A DNA stretch of 64,000 bases from Diploptera punctata (GCA_030220185.1 JASPKZ010009934.1:1-64000); one strand, 5' to 3'. Counted from the first letter of the stretch, positions 1 through 14,471 are shown. Notes: generated by a model not told the origin, from the letters alone. Numbers and translations are program-made.

Positions 1-2300
1 ATTTATCCGTCTTTATAGTCTTTATCGTCTTTATCGTCTTACCGTCTTACCGTCTTTATCGTCTTTAATTCTTTATCGTCTTTACCGTCTTTATCGTCTT
101 TATCGTCTTTATGTCTTTATCGTTTTTACCGTCTTTATCGTCTTTAGCGTCTTACCGCTAACGTCTATCGTCTTACGTCTTTATCGTTTTATGGCTTTAC
201 GTATTTATCGTCTTTTCGTCTTTATCGTCTTTATCGTCTTATCGTCTTTATCGTCCTTATCGTCTTTAGCGTCGTTAGCGTCTTTATCGTCTTATCGTCT
301 TTATCGTCTATCCGTCTTATCGACTTTATCGTCTTAGCGTTTTTTCGTCTTTATCCTCCTATCGTCTTTACCGTCTTACGGCTTTATCGTCTTAATCGTC
401 CTATCGTCTTTGTCGTCTTTACGTCTTTATCGTATGTATCGTCTTATCGTCTGTACCTCTTTATCGTCTTTATCGTCTTATCGTCTTTACTCTTTATCGT
501 CTTTATCGTCTTTATCGTCTTTATCGTCTTAATCGTCTTTATCGTCTTTACCGTCTCCTATCGTCCTTTGTCTTTAGATCTCTTTATATGTCTTTATCGT
601 CTTAATCGTCCTACCGTCTCTTAGGCTTATCGCTTATCTCTTTAATAGTCTTATCGTCTTAACGTCTTATCTCTTATCGTCTTTAACGTCTTATCGTCTT
701 GATCGTCTTTATCCCCTTTATCGTCTTTATCGAATCGTCTTTATCGTCTTTATCGTCTCTATCGTTCTATCGTCTTTAATCGTCTCTATCCTTTTAGAGT
801 CTTTATAGTCCTTATCGTCTTTATCGTCTTACCGTCTTAACGTCTTAATCGTCTTATGTCTTTATCGTCTTTATATCGTCTTTATCGTATTTATGTTTAT
901 CGTCTTTACCGTCTTAACGTCTTATAAGTCTTTATCGTCTTTATCGTCTTACGTCTTTTTCTTTATCGTCTTTATCGTCTTTATCCTTTATCGTTATTAT
1001 CGACTTTATCGTCTCTATCGTCTCTATCGTCTTTATCGTCTTTATCTTTCTTTATCTTAACGTCTTATCGTCTTATCGTCTTTATCGTCTCTATCGTTCT
1101 ATATCGCTTTATCGTCTTATCGTCTTGATAGTCTTAACGTCTATCGTCTATATCGTCTTTATCTCTTTTACATTTTAATAGTCTTAATCGTATTAATAGT
1201 CTTTATAGTCTCTATCGTCTTTATAGTCTTTCGTATTATCGCTTAAGTCTTTATCGATTATCGTCTTTATCGTCTCTATCGTCTTTATCGTCTCTATCGT
1301 CTTTATCGTCTCTAGCGTTTTATCGTCTTAACCGTCTTAACGGCTTATCGTATTAACGTATTTATCGTCCTTAACGCCTTTTGTCTATATTTATCATTTA
1401 TCGTATTTATCGTCGTTAGCGTCTCTATCGTCTCTATCGTCTTTATCGTCTCATCGTCTTTATCGTATTATCGTCTTTAACGTTTTAATCGTCTTTACAG
1501 TATTAACGTCTTATCGTCTGATCGTCTTTATCGTCTTTATCGTCTTATCGTCTTTATCGTCTTATGTCTTTACCGTCTTTATCGTCTTATCGTCTTATCG
1601 TCTTGATCGCTTTATCGTCTTATGTCTTACCGTCTTTTCGTCTTTATCGTCTTTATGTCTTTATCGTCTGTATCGTCTTTATCGTCTTATGTCTTTATCG
1701 TCTTTATCGTCTTTATCGTCTTTATCCTATTACAGTCTTTATCGCTATATCGTCTTTGATCGTCTTTACCGTCTTTATAAAAAAAACCGTGCTTAACGTC
1801 TTATCGTCTTAATCGGCGTTATCGTCTGTATCGTCTTTACCGTTTATCGTCTTTATCGTCTCTATCGTCTAATATCGTCTTTATCGTCTTATCGTTATCG
1901 TATACCGTCTTGATCGCTTTATCGTCTTTATCGTCTTTATCGTCCTATCGTCTTTAATCTCTATGCTTTTATGTCTTTATATCGTCGGCTTAATCGTCTT
2001 ATGTCTTTACCGTCCTTATCGCCTTTATATCGTCTTTATCGTCTTATGTCTTAATCGTCTTTATCGTCTTATCGTCTTATCGTCTTTAATATAATCGTCT
2101 TATCGTCTTTAGCGTCTTTACCGTCATTATCGTCTTTATCGTCTTACGCTTATCTCTTTATCGTCTTATCGTCTTTATAGTCTTTATCGTCTTTACCGTC
2201 TTTACCGTCCTTAAACCGTCGTATCGTCTTAATCGCCTTATCGTCGTCATCGTCTTTACCGTCTTATCGTCTTCATCGTCTTTATCGTCTTTTTAAATCG
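1..2300. repeat. Degenerate left part of the satellite
   Basis: Units here differ in length and sequence at almost every copy (single-base gains and losses, TCTTAATCG, TCTTACG, TTTATGTC and similar). Further right, long runs of perfect 9-mers are usual. The change is gradual around 2.1-2.4 kb. It may be genuine decay at the array margin or uncorrected long-read error. Confidence 0.85.
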
Positions 2301-5300
2301 TCTTTATGTCTTACCGTCTTTATCGTCTTAATCGTCTTTATCGTCCTTATCGTCTTTATCGTCTTTATCGTCTTTAATCGTCTTTATCGTCTTTATCGTC
2401 TTTATCGTCTTTATCGTTTAATCGTCTTTATCGTCTTTATCGTCTTTAGCGTCTTTAAGTATTAATCGTCTTTATCGTCTCATATCGTCTTTATCGTCTT
2501 TATCGTCCTTATCGTCTTTATCGTCTTATCGTCTTTATCGTCTTTATCGTCTTTAATCGTCTTTATCGTCTTATCGTCTTATCGTCTTTATCGTCCTTTA
2601 TCGTCTTTATCGTCTTTATCGTCTTTATCGTCTTTATCGTCTTTATCGTCTTTATCGTCTTTATCGTCTTTACCGTCTTAATCGTCTTTATTCGTCTTTA
2701 TCGTCTTTATCCGTCTTTATCGTCTTTATCGTCTTTATCGTCTTTATCGTCTTTATCGTCTTTAACGTCTTTATCGTCTTTATCTTTTATCGTCTTTATC
2801 GTCTTTATCGTCTTTACGTCCTTTATCGTCTTTATCGTCTTTATCGTCTTTATCGTCTTTATCGTCTTTATCGTCTTTATCGTCTTTATCGTCTTTATCG
2901 TCTTAAATCGTCTTTATCGTCTTTATCGTCTTTATCGTCTTTATCGTCTTTATCGTCTTTATCGTCTTTATCGTCTCTTTATCGTCTTATCGTCTTTATC
3001 GTCTTTATCGTCTTAATCGTCTTTATCGTCTTTATCGTCTTTATCGTCTTTATCGTCTTATCGTCTCTATCGTCTTATCGTCTTTAATCGTCTTTATCGT
3101 CTTTATCGTCTTTTATCGTCTTTATCGTCTTTATCGTCTTTATCGTCTTTATCGTCTTTATCGTCTTTAACGTCTTTATCGTCTTTATCGTCTTTATCGT
3201 CCTTTATCGTCTTTAGTCGGTCTATCGTCTTTATCGTCTTAATCGTCTTTATCGTCTTTATCGTCTCTCTAATCGTCTTTATCGTCTTTATCGTCTTTAT
3301 CGTCTTATCGTCTTTATCGTCTTTATCGTCTTTATCGTCTTTAATCGTCTTTATCGTCTTTACGTCTTTATCGTCTTTATCGTTTTATCGTCTTATATCG
3401 TCTTTATCGTCTTATATCGTCTTTATCGTCTTATCGTCTTTATCGTCTTATCGTCTTTATCGTCTTTATCGTTTATCGTCTTTATCGTCTTTATCGTCTT
3501 TATCGTCTTTATCGTCTTTATCGTCTTTATCGTCTTTATCGTCTTTATCGTCCTTATCGTCTTTATCGTCTTTTCGTCTTTATCGTCTTTATCGTCTTTA
3601 TCGTCTTTATCGTCTTTAAACGTCTTTATCGTCTTACCGTCTTATCGTCTTTATCGTCTTTATCGTCTTTATCGTCTTTATCGTCCTTTATCGTCTTTAT
3701 CGTCTTTATCGTCTTTATCGTCTTTATCGTCTTTATCGTCTTTATCGTCTTTATCGTCTTTATCGTCTTTATCGTCTTTATCGTCTTTATCGTCTTTATC
3801 GTCTTATCGTCTTTATCGTCTTTATCGTCTTTATCGTCTTATCGTCTTTATCGTCTTTATCGTCTTATCGTCTTTATCGTCTTTATCGTCTTTATCGTCT
3901 TTATCGTCTTTATCGTCCTTATCGTCTTTATCGTCTTTATCGTCTTTATCGTCTTTATCGTCTTATCGTCTTTATCGTCTTTATCGTCTTTATCGTCTTT
4001 ATCGTCTTATCGTCTTTTATCGTCTTTATCTCTTTATCGTCTTATCGTCTTATCGTCTTTATCGTTTTATCGTCTTTATCGTCTTATCGTCTTATCGTCT
4101 TTATCGTCTGTATCGTCTTTATCGTCTTTATCGTCTTTATCGTCTTTATCGTCTTTATCGTCTTTATCGTCTCTTATCGTCTTTATCGTCTTTATCGTCT
4201 CTTAATCGTCTTTATCGTCTTTATCGTCTTTAATCGTCTTTTCTTATCTCTTTACGTCTTAACTCGTCTTATCGTCTTATCGTCTTTATCGTCTTTATCG
4301 TCTTTATCGTCTTTATCGTCTTATCGTCTTTATCGTCTTTATCGTCTTTATCGTCTTTATCGTCTTTATCGTCTTTATCGTCTTTATCGTCTTATCGTCT
4401 TTATCGTCTTATCGTCTTTATCGTCTTTATCGTCTTTATCGTCTTATCGTCTTTATCGTCTTTATCGTCTTTATCGTCTTTATCGTCTATATCGTCTCTA
4501 TCGTCTCTATCGTCTTTATCGTCTTTATCGTCTCTTATCGTCTTTATCGTCTTTATCGTTTTATCGTCTTTATCGTCTTTATCTTCTTTATCGTCTTAAC
4601 GTCTTTATCGTCTTTATCGTCTTTATCGTCTTTATCGTCTTTATCGTCTTTATCGTCTTTATCGTCTTTATCGTCTTTATCGTCTTTATCGTCTTTATCG
4701 TCTTATCGTCTTTATCGTCTTTATCGTCTTTATCGTCTTTATCGTCTCTATCGTCTTTATCGTCTTTATCGTCTTTATCGTCTTTATCTTCTTTACCGTC
4801 TTAACGTCTTATCGTCTTTATCGTCTTAATCGTCTTTATCGTCTTTATCGTCTTTATCGTCTTTATCGTCTTTATCGTCTTAACGTCTTATCGTCTTATC
4901 GTCTTTATCGTCTTTATCGTCTTTATCGTCTTTATCGTTCTTTATCGTCTCTATCGTCTTTTATCGTCTTTATCGTCTTTATCGTCTTTATCGTCTTTAT
5001 CGTCTTTATCGTCTTTATCGTCTTTATCGTCTTTATCGTCTTTATCGTCTTTATCGTCTTTATCGTCTTTATCGTCTTTATCGTCTTTATCGTCTTTAAT
5101 CGTCTTTATCGTCTTATCGTCTTTATCGTCTTTATCGTCTTTATCGTCTTTATCGTCTTTTATCGTCTTTATCGTCTTTATCGTCTTTATCGTCTTTATC
5201 GTCTTATCGTCTTATCGTCTTTATCGTCTTTATCGTCTTTATCGTCTTTATCGTCTTTAACGTCTTTATCGTCTTATCGTCTTTATCGTCCTTTATCGTC

Positions 5301-8300
5301 TTTATCGTCTTATCGTCTTTATCGTCTTTATCGTCTTTATCGTCTTATCGTCTTTATCGTCTTTATCGTCTTTATCGTCTTTATCGTCTTTATCGTCTTT
5401 ATCGTCTTTATCGTCTTTATCGTCTTTATCGTCTTTATCGTCTTTATCGTCTTTATCGTCTTTATCGTCTTTATCGTCTTTATCGTCTTATCGTCTTTAT
5501 CGTCTTTATCGTCTTTATCGTCTTTATCGTCTTTATCGTCTTTATCGTCTTTATCGTCTTTATCGTCTTTATCGTCTTTATCGTCTCTATCGTCTTTATC
5601 GTCTTTATCGTCTTATCGTCTTTATCGTCTTTATCGTCTTTATCGTCTTTATCGTCTTTATCGTCTTTATCGTCTTTATCGTCTTTATCGTCTTTATCGT
5701 CTTTATCGTCTTTATCGTCTTTATCGTCTTTATCGTCTTTATCGTCTTTATCGTCTTTATCGTCTTAATGTCTTATCGTCTTTATCGTCTTTATCGTCCT
5801 ACGTCTTATCGTCTTATCGTCTTATCGTCTTATCGTCTTTATCGTCTTTATCGTCTTATCGTCTTTATCGTCTTTATCGTCTTTATCGTCTTTATCGTCT
5901 CTATCGTCTTTATCGTCTTTATCGTCTTTATCGTCTTTATCGTCTTTATCGTCTTTATCGTCTTTATCTTCTTTACCGTCTTAACGTCTTATCGTCTTAT
6001 CGTCTTTATCGTCTTTATCGTCTTTATCGTCTTTATCGTCTTTATCGTCTTTATCGTCTTTATCGTCTTTATCGTCTTTATCGTCTTTATCGTCTTTATC
6101 GTCTTTATCGTCTTTATCGTCTTTATCGTCTTTATCGTCTTTATCGTCTTTATCGTCTTTATCGTCTTTATCGTCTTATCGTCTTTATCGTCTTATCGTC
6201 TTTATCGTCTTTATCGTCTTTATCGTCTTTATCGTCTTTATCGTCTTTATCGTCTTTATCGTCTTTATCTGTCTTTATCGTCTTTAACGTCTTTATCGTC
6301 CTTTATCGTCTTTATCGTCTTTATCGTCTTTATCGTCTTATCGTCTTTATCGTCTTTATCGTCTTTATCGTCTTTATCGTCTCTATCGTCTTTAATCGTC
6401 TCTTATCGTCTTTATCGTCTTTATCGTCTTTATCGTCTTTATCGTCTTTAATCGTCTTTATCGTCTTTATCGTCTTTATCGTCTTTATCGTCTTTATCGT
6501 CTTTATCGTCTTTATCGTCCTTATCGTCTTATCGTCTTTATCGTCTTACGTCTTTATCGTCTTATCGTCTTTATCGTCTTTATCGTCTTTAACTCTATCT
6601 TTATCGTCTTATCGTCTTTATCGTCTTTATCGTCTTTATCGTCTTTATCGTCTTTATCGTCTTTATCGTCTTTATCGTCTTTATCGTCTTTATCGTCTTT
6701 ATCGTCTTTATCGTCTTTATCGTCTTTATCGTCTTTATCGTCTTTATCGTCTTTATCGTCTTTATCGTCGTCTTATCGTCTTTATCGTCTTTATCGTCTT
6801 TATCGTCTTTATCGTCTTTATCGTCTTTATCGTCTTTATCGTCTTTATCGTCTTTATCGTCTTTATCGTCTTTATCGTCTTATCGTCTTTATCGTCTTTA
6901 TCGTCTTTATCGTCTTTATCGTCTTTATCGTCTTTATCGTCTTATCGTCTTTATCGTCTTTATCGTCTTTATCGTCTTTATCGTCTTTATCGTCTTATCG
7001 TCTTTATCGTCTTTATCGTCTTTATCGTCTTTATCGTCTTTATCGTCTTTATCGTCTTTATCGTCTTATCGTCTTTATCGTCTTTATCGTCTTTATCGTC
7101 TTTATCGTCTTTATCGTCTTTATCGTCTTATCGTCTTTATCGTCTCTATCGTCTTTATCGTCTTTATCGTCTTTATCTTCTTTACCGTCTTATCGTCTTA
7201 TCGTCTTTATCGTCTTTATCGTCTTTATCGTCTTTATCGTCTTTATCGTCTTATCGTCTTTATCGTCTTTATCGTCTTTATCGTCTTTATCGTCTCTATC
7301 GTCTTTATCGTCTTTATCGTCTTTATCGTCTTTATCGTCTTTATCGTCTTATCGTCTTTATCGTCTTTATCGTCTTTATCGTCTTTATCGTCTTTATCGT
7401 CTTTATCGTCTCTTTATCGTCTTTATCGTCTTTATCGTCTTTATCGTCTTTATCGTCTTTATCGTCTTTATCGTCTTATCGTCTTTATCGTCTTATCTCT
7501 TTATCGTCTTTATCGTCTTTAATCGTCTTATCGTCTTTATCGTCTTTATCGTCTTTATCGTCTTTCCTTATCGTCTTTATCGTCTTTATCGTCTTTATCG
7601 TCTTTATCGTCTTTATCTTCTTTACCGTCTTAACGTCTTATCGTCTTATCGTCTTTATCGTCTTTATCGTCTTTATCGTCTTTATCGTCTTTATCGTCTT
7701 TATCGTCTTTATCGTCTTTATCGTCTTTATCGTCTTTATCGTCTTTATCGTCTTTATCGTCTTTATCGTCTTTATCGTCTTTATCGTCTTATCGTCTTAT
7801 CGTCCTTTATCGTCTTTATCGTCTTATCGTCTTTATCGTCCTTTATCGTCTTTATCGTCTTTATCGTCTTTATCGTCTTATCGTCTTTATCGTCTTTATC
7901 GTCTTTATCGTCTTTATCGTCTTTATCGTCTTTATCGTCTTATCGTCTTTATCGTCTTTATCGCCTTTATCGTCTTTATCGTCTTTATCGTCTTTATCGT
8001 CTTTATCGTCTTTATCGTCTTATCGTCTTTATCGTCTTTATCGTCTTTATCGTCTTTATCGTCTTTATCGTCTTTATCGTCTTTTCTATCGTCTTTAATC
8101 GTCTTATCGTCTTTATCGTCTTTATCGTCTTTATCGTCTTTATCGTCTTTATCGTCTTTATCGTTCTTTATCGTCCTTATCGTCTTTATCGTCTTAATCG
8201 TCTTTATCGTCTTTATCGTCTTTATCGTCTTTAATCGTCTTTATCGTCTTTATCGTCTTTATCGTCTTTATCATCGTCTTTCGTCTTATCGTCTTTATCG

Positions 8301-11300
8301 TCTTTATCGTCTTTATCGTCTTTATCGTCTTTATCGTCTTTATCGTCTTTATCGTCTTTATCGTCTTTATCGTCTTTATCGTCTTTATCGTCTTTATCGT
8401 CTTTATCGTCTTTATCGTCTTTATCGTCTTTATCGTCTTTATCGTCTTTATCGTCTTTATCGTCTTTATCGTCCTTTATCGTCTTTATCGTCTTTATCGT
8501 CTTTATCGTCTTTATCGTCTTTATCGTCTTTATCGTCTTATCGTCTTTATCGTCTTTATCGTCTTTATCGTCTTTATCGTCTTTATCGTCTTTATCGTCT
8601 TTATCGTCTTTATCGTCTTTATCGTCTTTATCGTCTTTATCGTCTTTATCGTCTTATCGTCTTTATCGTCTTTATCGTCTTTATCGTCTTTATCGTCTTT
8701 ATCGTCTTTATCGTCTTTATCGTCTTTATCGTCTTATCGTCTTTATCGTCTTTATCGTCTTTATCGTCTTTATCGTCTTTATCGTCTTTATCGTCTTTAT
8801 CGTCTTATCGTCTTTATCGTCTTTATCGTCTTTATCGTCTTATCGTCTTTATCGTCTTTATCGTCTTTATCGTCTTTATCGTCTTTATCGTCTTTTATCG
8901 TCTTTATCGTCTTTATCGTCTTTATCGTCTTTATCGTCTTTATCGCTCTATCGTCTTTATCGTCTTTATCGTCTTTATCGTCTTTATCGTCTTTATCGTC
9001 CTTTATCGTCTTATCGTCTTTATCGTCCTTTTATCGTCTTATCGTCTTTATCGTCTTTATCGTCTTTATCGTCTTTATCGTCTTTATCGTCTTTATCGTC
9101 TTATCGTCTTTATCGTCTTTATCGTCTTTATCGTCTTTATCGTCTTTATCGTCTTTATCGTCTTTATCGTCTTTATCGTCTTTATCGTCTTTATCGTCTT
9201 TATCGTCTTTATGTCTTATCGTCTCTATCGTCTTTATCGTCTTTATCGGTCTTTATCGTCTTTATCGTCTTTATCGTCTTTATCGTCTTTTCGTTCTTTA
9301 TCGTCTTTATCGTCTTTATCGTCTTTATCGTCTTTATCGTCTTTATCGTCTTTATCGTCTTTATCGTCTTTATCGTCTTTATCGTCTTTATCGTCTTTAT
9401 CGTCCTTTATGCTGTCCTTTATCGTCTTTATCGTCTTTATCGTCTTTATCGTCTTTATCGGTCTTATCGTCTTTATCGTCTTTATCGTCTTTACCTCGTC
9501 TTTATCGTCTTTATCGTCTTTATCGCCTTTATCGTCTTTATCGTCTTTATCGTTCTTTACCGTCTTTATCGTCTTTATCCGTCTTTATCGTCTTTATCGT
9601 CTTTATCGTCTTTATCGTCTTTATCGTCTTTATCGTCTTTATCGTCTTATCGTCTTTATCGTCTTTATCGTCTTTATCGTCTTTATCGTCTTTATCGTCT
9701 TTATCGTCTTTATCGTCTTTATCGTCTTTTATCGTCTTTATCGTCTTTATCGTCTTTATCGTCTTTATCGTCTTTATCGTCTTTATCGTCTTTATCGTCT
9801 TTATCGTCTTTATCGTCTTTATCGTCTATACCGTCTTAATCGTCTTTATCGTCTTTATCGTCTTTATCGTCTTTATCGTCTTTATCGTCTTATCGTCTTT
9901 ATCGTCTTTATCGTCTTTATCGTCTTTATCGTCTTTATCGTCTTTATCGTCTTTATCGTCTTTATCGTCTTTATCGTCTTTATCGTCTTTATCGTCTTTA
10001 TCGTCTTTATCGTCTTTATCGTCTTTATCGTCTTTATCGTCTTTATCGTCTTTATCGTCTTTATCGTCTTTATCGTCTTTATCGTCTTTATCGTCTTTAT
10101 CGTCTTTATCGTCTTTATCGTCTTTATCGTCTTTATCGTCTTTACCGTCTTTATCGTCTTTATCGTCTTTATCGTCTTTATCGTCTTTATCGTCTTTATC
10201 GTCTTATCGTCTTTATCGTCTTTATCGTCTTATCGTCTTTATCGTCTTTATCGTCTTTATCGTCTTTATCGTCTTTATCGTCTTTATCGTCTTTATCGTC
10301 TTATCGTCTTTATCGTCTTTATCGTCTTTATCGTCTTTATCGTCTTTATCGTCTTTATCGTCTTTATCGTCTTTATCGTCTTTATCGTCTTTATATCGTC
10401 TTTATCGTCTTTATATCGTCTTTATCGTCTTTATCGTCTTTATCGTCTTTATCGTCTTTATCGTCTTTATCGTCTTTATCGTCTTTCATCGTCTTTATCG
10501 TCTTTATCGTCTTTATCGTCTTTATCGTCTTTATCGTCTTTATCGTCTTTATCGTCTTTATCGTCTTTATCGTCTTTATCGTCTTTATCGTCTTTATCGT
10601 CTTTATCGTCTTTACCGTCTTTATCGTCTTTATCGTCTTTATCGTCTTTATCGTCTTTATCGTCTTTATCGTCTTTATCGTCTTTATCGTCTTTATCGTC
10701 TTTACCGTCTTTATCGTCTTTATCTTCTTTACCGTCTTAACGTCTTATCGTCTTATCGTCTTTATCGTCTTTATCGTCTTTATCGTCTTTATCGTCTTTA
10801 TCGTCTTTATCGTCTTTATCGTCTTATCGTCTTTATCGTCTTTATCGTCTTTATCGTCTTTATCGTCTTTATCGTCTTATCGTCTTTATCGTCTTTATCG
10901 TCTTTATCGTCTTTATCGTCTTTATCGTCTTTATCGTCTTTATCGTCTTTATCGTCTTTATCGTCTTTATCGTCTTTATCGTCTTTATCCGTCCTATCGT
11001 CTTTTTATCGTCTTTACCGTCTTTATCGTCTTTATCGTCTTTATCGTCTTTACCGTCTTTATCGTCTTTATCGTCTTTATCGTCTTTACCGTCTTTATCG
11101 TCTTTATCGTCTTTATCGTCTTTATCGTCTTTATCGTCTTTATCGTCTTTATCGTCTTTATCGTCTTTATCGTCTTTATCGTCTTTATCGTCTTTATCGT
11201 CTCTTATCGTCTTTATCTATCGTCTTTATCGTCTTTATCGTCTTTATCGTCTTTATCGTCTTTATCGTCTTTATCGTCTTTATCGTCTTTATCGTCTTTA

Positions 11301-14300
11301 TCGTCTTTATCGTCTTTAACGTCTTATCGTCTTTATCGTCTTTATCGTCTTTATCGTCTTTATCGTCTTTATCGTCTTTATCGTCTTTATCGTCTTTATC
11401 GTCTTTATCGTCTTTATCGTCTTTATCGTCTTTATCGTCTTTATCGTCTTTATCGTCTTTATCGTCTTTATCGTCTTTATCGTCTTTATCGTCTTTATCG
11501 TCTTTATCGTCTTTATCGTCTTTATCGTCTTTATCGTCTTTATCGTCTTTATCGTCTTTATCGTCTTTATCGTCTTTATCGTCTTTATCGTCTTTATCGT
11601 CTTTATCGTCTTTATCGTCTTTATCGTCTTTATCGTCTTTATCGTCTTTATCGTCTTTATCGTCTTTATCGTCTTTATCGTCTTTATCGTCTTTATCGTC
11701 TTTATCGTCTTTATCGTCTTTACCGTCTTTATCGTCTTTATCGTCTATATCGTCTTTATCGTCTTTATCGTCTTTATCGTCTTTATCGTCTTTATCGTCT
11801 TTATCGTCTTTATCGTCTTTATCGTCTTTATCGTCTTTACTCGTCTTTATCGTCTTTATCGTCTTTAACCGTCTTTATCGTCTTTATCGTCTTTATCGTC
11901 TTTATCGTCTTTATCGTCTTTATCGTCTTTTATCGTCTTTATCGTCTTTATCGTCTTTATCGTCTTTATCGTCTTTATCGTCTTTATCGTCTTTATCGTC
12001 TTTATCGTCTTTATCGTCTTTATCGTCTTTATCGTCTTTATCTGTCTTTATCGTCTTTATCGTCTTTATCGTCTTTATCGTCTTTATCGTCTTTATCGTC
12101 TTTATCGTCTTTATCGTCTTTATCGTCTTTATCGTCTTTATCGTCTTTATCGTCTTTATCGTCTTTATCGTCTTTATCGTCTTTATCGTCTTTATCGTCT
12201 TTATCGTCTTTATCGTCTTTATCGTCTTTATCGTCTTTATCGTCTTTATCGTCTTTATCGTCTTTATCGTCTTTATCGTCTTTATCGTCTTTATCGTCTT
12301 TATCGTCTTTATCGTCTTTATCGTCTTTATCGTCTTTATCGTCTTTATCGTCTTTATCGTCTTTATCGTCTTTACCGTCTTTACCGTCTTTATCGTCTTT
12401 ATCGTCTTTATCGTCTTTATCGTCTTTATCGTCTTTATCGTCTTTATCGTCTTTATCGTCTTTATCGTCTTTATCGTCTTTATCGTCCTTATCGTCTTTA
12501 TCGTCTTTATCGTCTTTATCGTCTTTATCGTCTTTATCGTCTTTATCGTCTTATCGTCTTTATCGATCGTCTTATCGTCTTTATCGTCTTTATCGTCTTT
12601 ATCGTCTTTATCGTCTTTATCGTCTTTATCGTCTTTATCGTCTTTATCGTCTTTATCGTCTTTATCGTCTTTATCGTCTTTATCGTCTTTATCGTCTTTA
12701 TCGTCTTTATCGTCTTTATCGTCTTTATCGTCTTATCGTCTTTATCGTCTTTATCGTCTTTATCGTCTTTATCGTCTTTATCGTCTTTATCGTCTTTATC
12801 GTCTTTATCGTCTTTATCGTCTTTATCGTCTTTATCGTCTTTATCGTCTTTATCGTCTTTATCGTCTTTATCGTCTTTATCGTCTTTATCGTCTTTATCG
12901 TCTTTATCGTCTTTATCGTCTTTATCGTCTTTATCGTCTTTATCGTCTTTATCGTCTTTATCGTCTTTATCGTCTTTATCGTCTTTATCGTCTTTATCGT
13001 CTTTATCGTCTTTATCGTCTTTATCGTCTTTATCGTCTTTATCGTCTTTATCGTCTATACCGTCTTTATCGTCTTATCGTCTTTATCGTCTTTATCGTCT
13101 TTATCGTCTTTATCGTCTTTATCGTCTTTATCGTCTCTATCGTCTTTATCGTCTCTATCGTCTTTATCGTCTTATCGTCTTTATCGTCTTAATCGTCTTT
13201 ATCGTCTTTATCGTCTTTATCGTCTTTATCGTCTTATCGTCTTTATCGTCTTTATCGTCTTTATCGTCTTTATCGTCTTTATCGTCTTATCGTCTTTATC
13301 GGCTTTATCGCCTTTATCGTCTCTATCGTCTTTATCGTCTCTATCGTCTTTATCGTCTTATCGTCTTTATCGTCTTTATCGTCTTTATCGTCTTTATCGT
13401 CTTATCGTCTTTATCGTCTTTATCGTCTTTATCGTCTTTATCGTCTTTATCGTCTTTATCGTCTTTATCGTCTTTATCGTCTTTATCGTCTTTATCGTCT
13501 TATCGTCTTATCGTCTTTATCGTCTTATCGTCTTTATCGTCTTTATCGTCTTTATCGTCTTTATCGTCTTTATCGTCTTTATCGTCTTTATCGTCTTTAT
13601 CGTCTTATCGTCTTTATCGTCTCTATCGTCTTTATCGTCTTATCGTCTTTATCGTCTTATCGTCTTTATCGTCTTTATCGTCTTTATCGTCTTTATCGTC
13701 TCTATCGTCTTTATCGTCTTTATCGTCTTTGTCGTCTTATCGTCTTTATCGTCTTTATCGTCTTTATCGTCTTTATCGTCTTTATCGTCTTTATCGTCTT
13801 TATCGTCTTTATCGTCTTTATCGTCTTTATCGTCTTTATCGTCTTTATCGTCTTTATCGTCTTTATCGTCTTTATCGTCTTTATCGTCTTTATCGTCTTT
13901 ATCGTCTTTATTATCGCCTTTATCGTCTCTTATCGTCTTTATCGTCTCTATCGTCTTTATCGTCTATCGTCTTTATCGTCTTTATCGTCTTTATCGTCTT
14001 TATCGTCTTTATCGTCTTATCGTCTTTATCGTCTTTATCGTCTTTATCGTCTTTATCGTCTTTATCGTCTTTATCGTCTTTATCGTCTTTATCGTCTTTA
14101 TCGTCTTTATCGTCTTATCGTCTTATCGTCTTTATCGTCTTATCGTCTTTATCGTCTTTATCGTCTTTATCGTCTTTATCGTCTTTATCGTCTCTATCGT
14201 CTTTATCGTCTCTATCGTCTTTATCGTCTTTATCGTCTTTATCGTCTTTATCGTCTCTATCGTCTTTATCGTCTTTATCGTCTTATCGTCTTTATCGTCT

Positions 14301-14470
14301 TTATCGTCTTTATCGTCTTTATCGTCTTTATCGTCTTTATCGTCTTTATCGTCTTTATCGTCTTTATCGTCTTTATTGTCTTTATCGTCTTTATCGTTTC
14401 TATCGTCTTATCGTCTTATCTTCTTTATCGTCTTTATCGTCTTTATCGTCTTTATCGTCTTTATCGTCTT
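1..14470. repeat. Giant 9-bp satellite array, unit TCGTCTTTA
   Basis: The whole stretch is head-to-tail copies of TCGTCTTTA (reverse strand TAAAGACGA), about 1,600 units, continuing beyond the left edge. Eight-base units lacking one T are the commonest variant; CCGTCTTTA, TCGTCTCTA and TCCTTTA-type units also occur. The top strand is 7/9 pyrimidine and every unit holds one CpG. Because the unit is a multiple of three, top-strand frames spell SSL, RLY or VFI repeats and two bottom-strand frames spell KDD or KTI, so long stop-free runs arise by chance. No gene, promoter or transposon interrupts it. It could be heterochromatic satellite; I cannot tell whether it is centromeric, subtelomeric or interstitial. 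Confidence 0.97.
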
Positions 14471-14471
14471 T

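Noticed and set aside
1..14470. CRISPR array or telomere
   Set aside because: There are no unique spacers and the unit is 9 bp, so not CRISPR; the unit is not TTAGG or a related telomere repeat.
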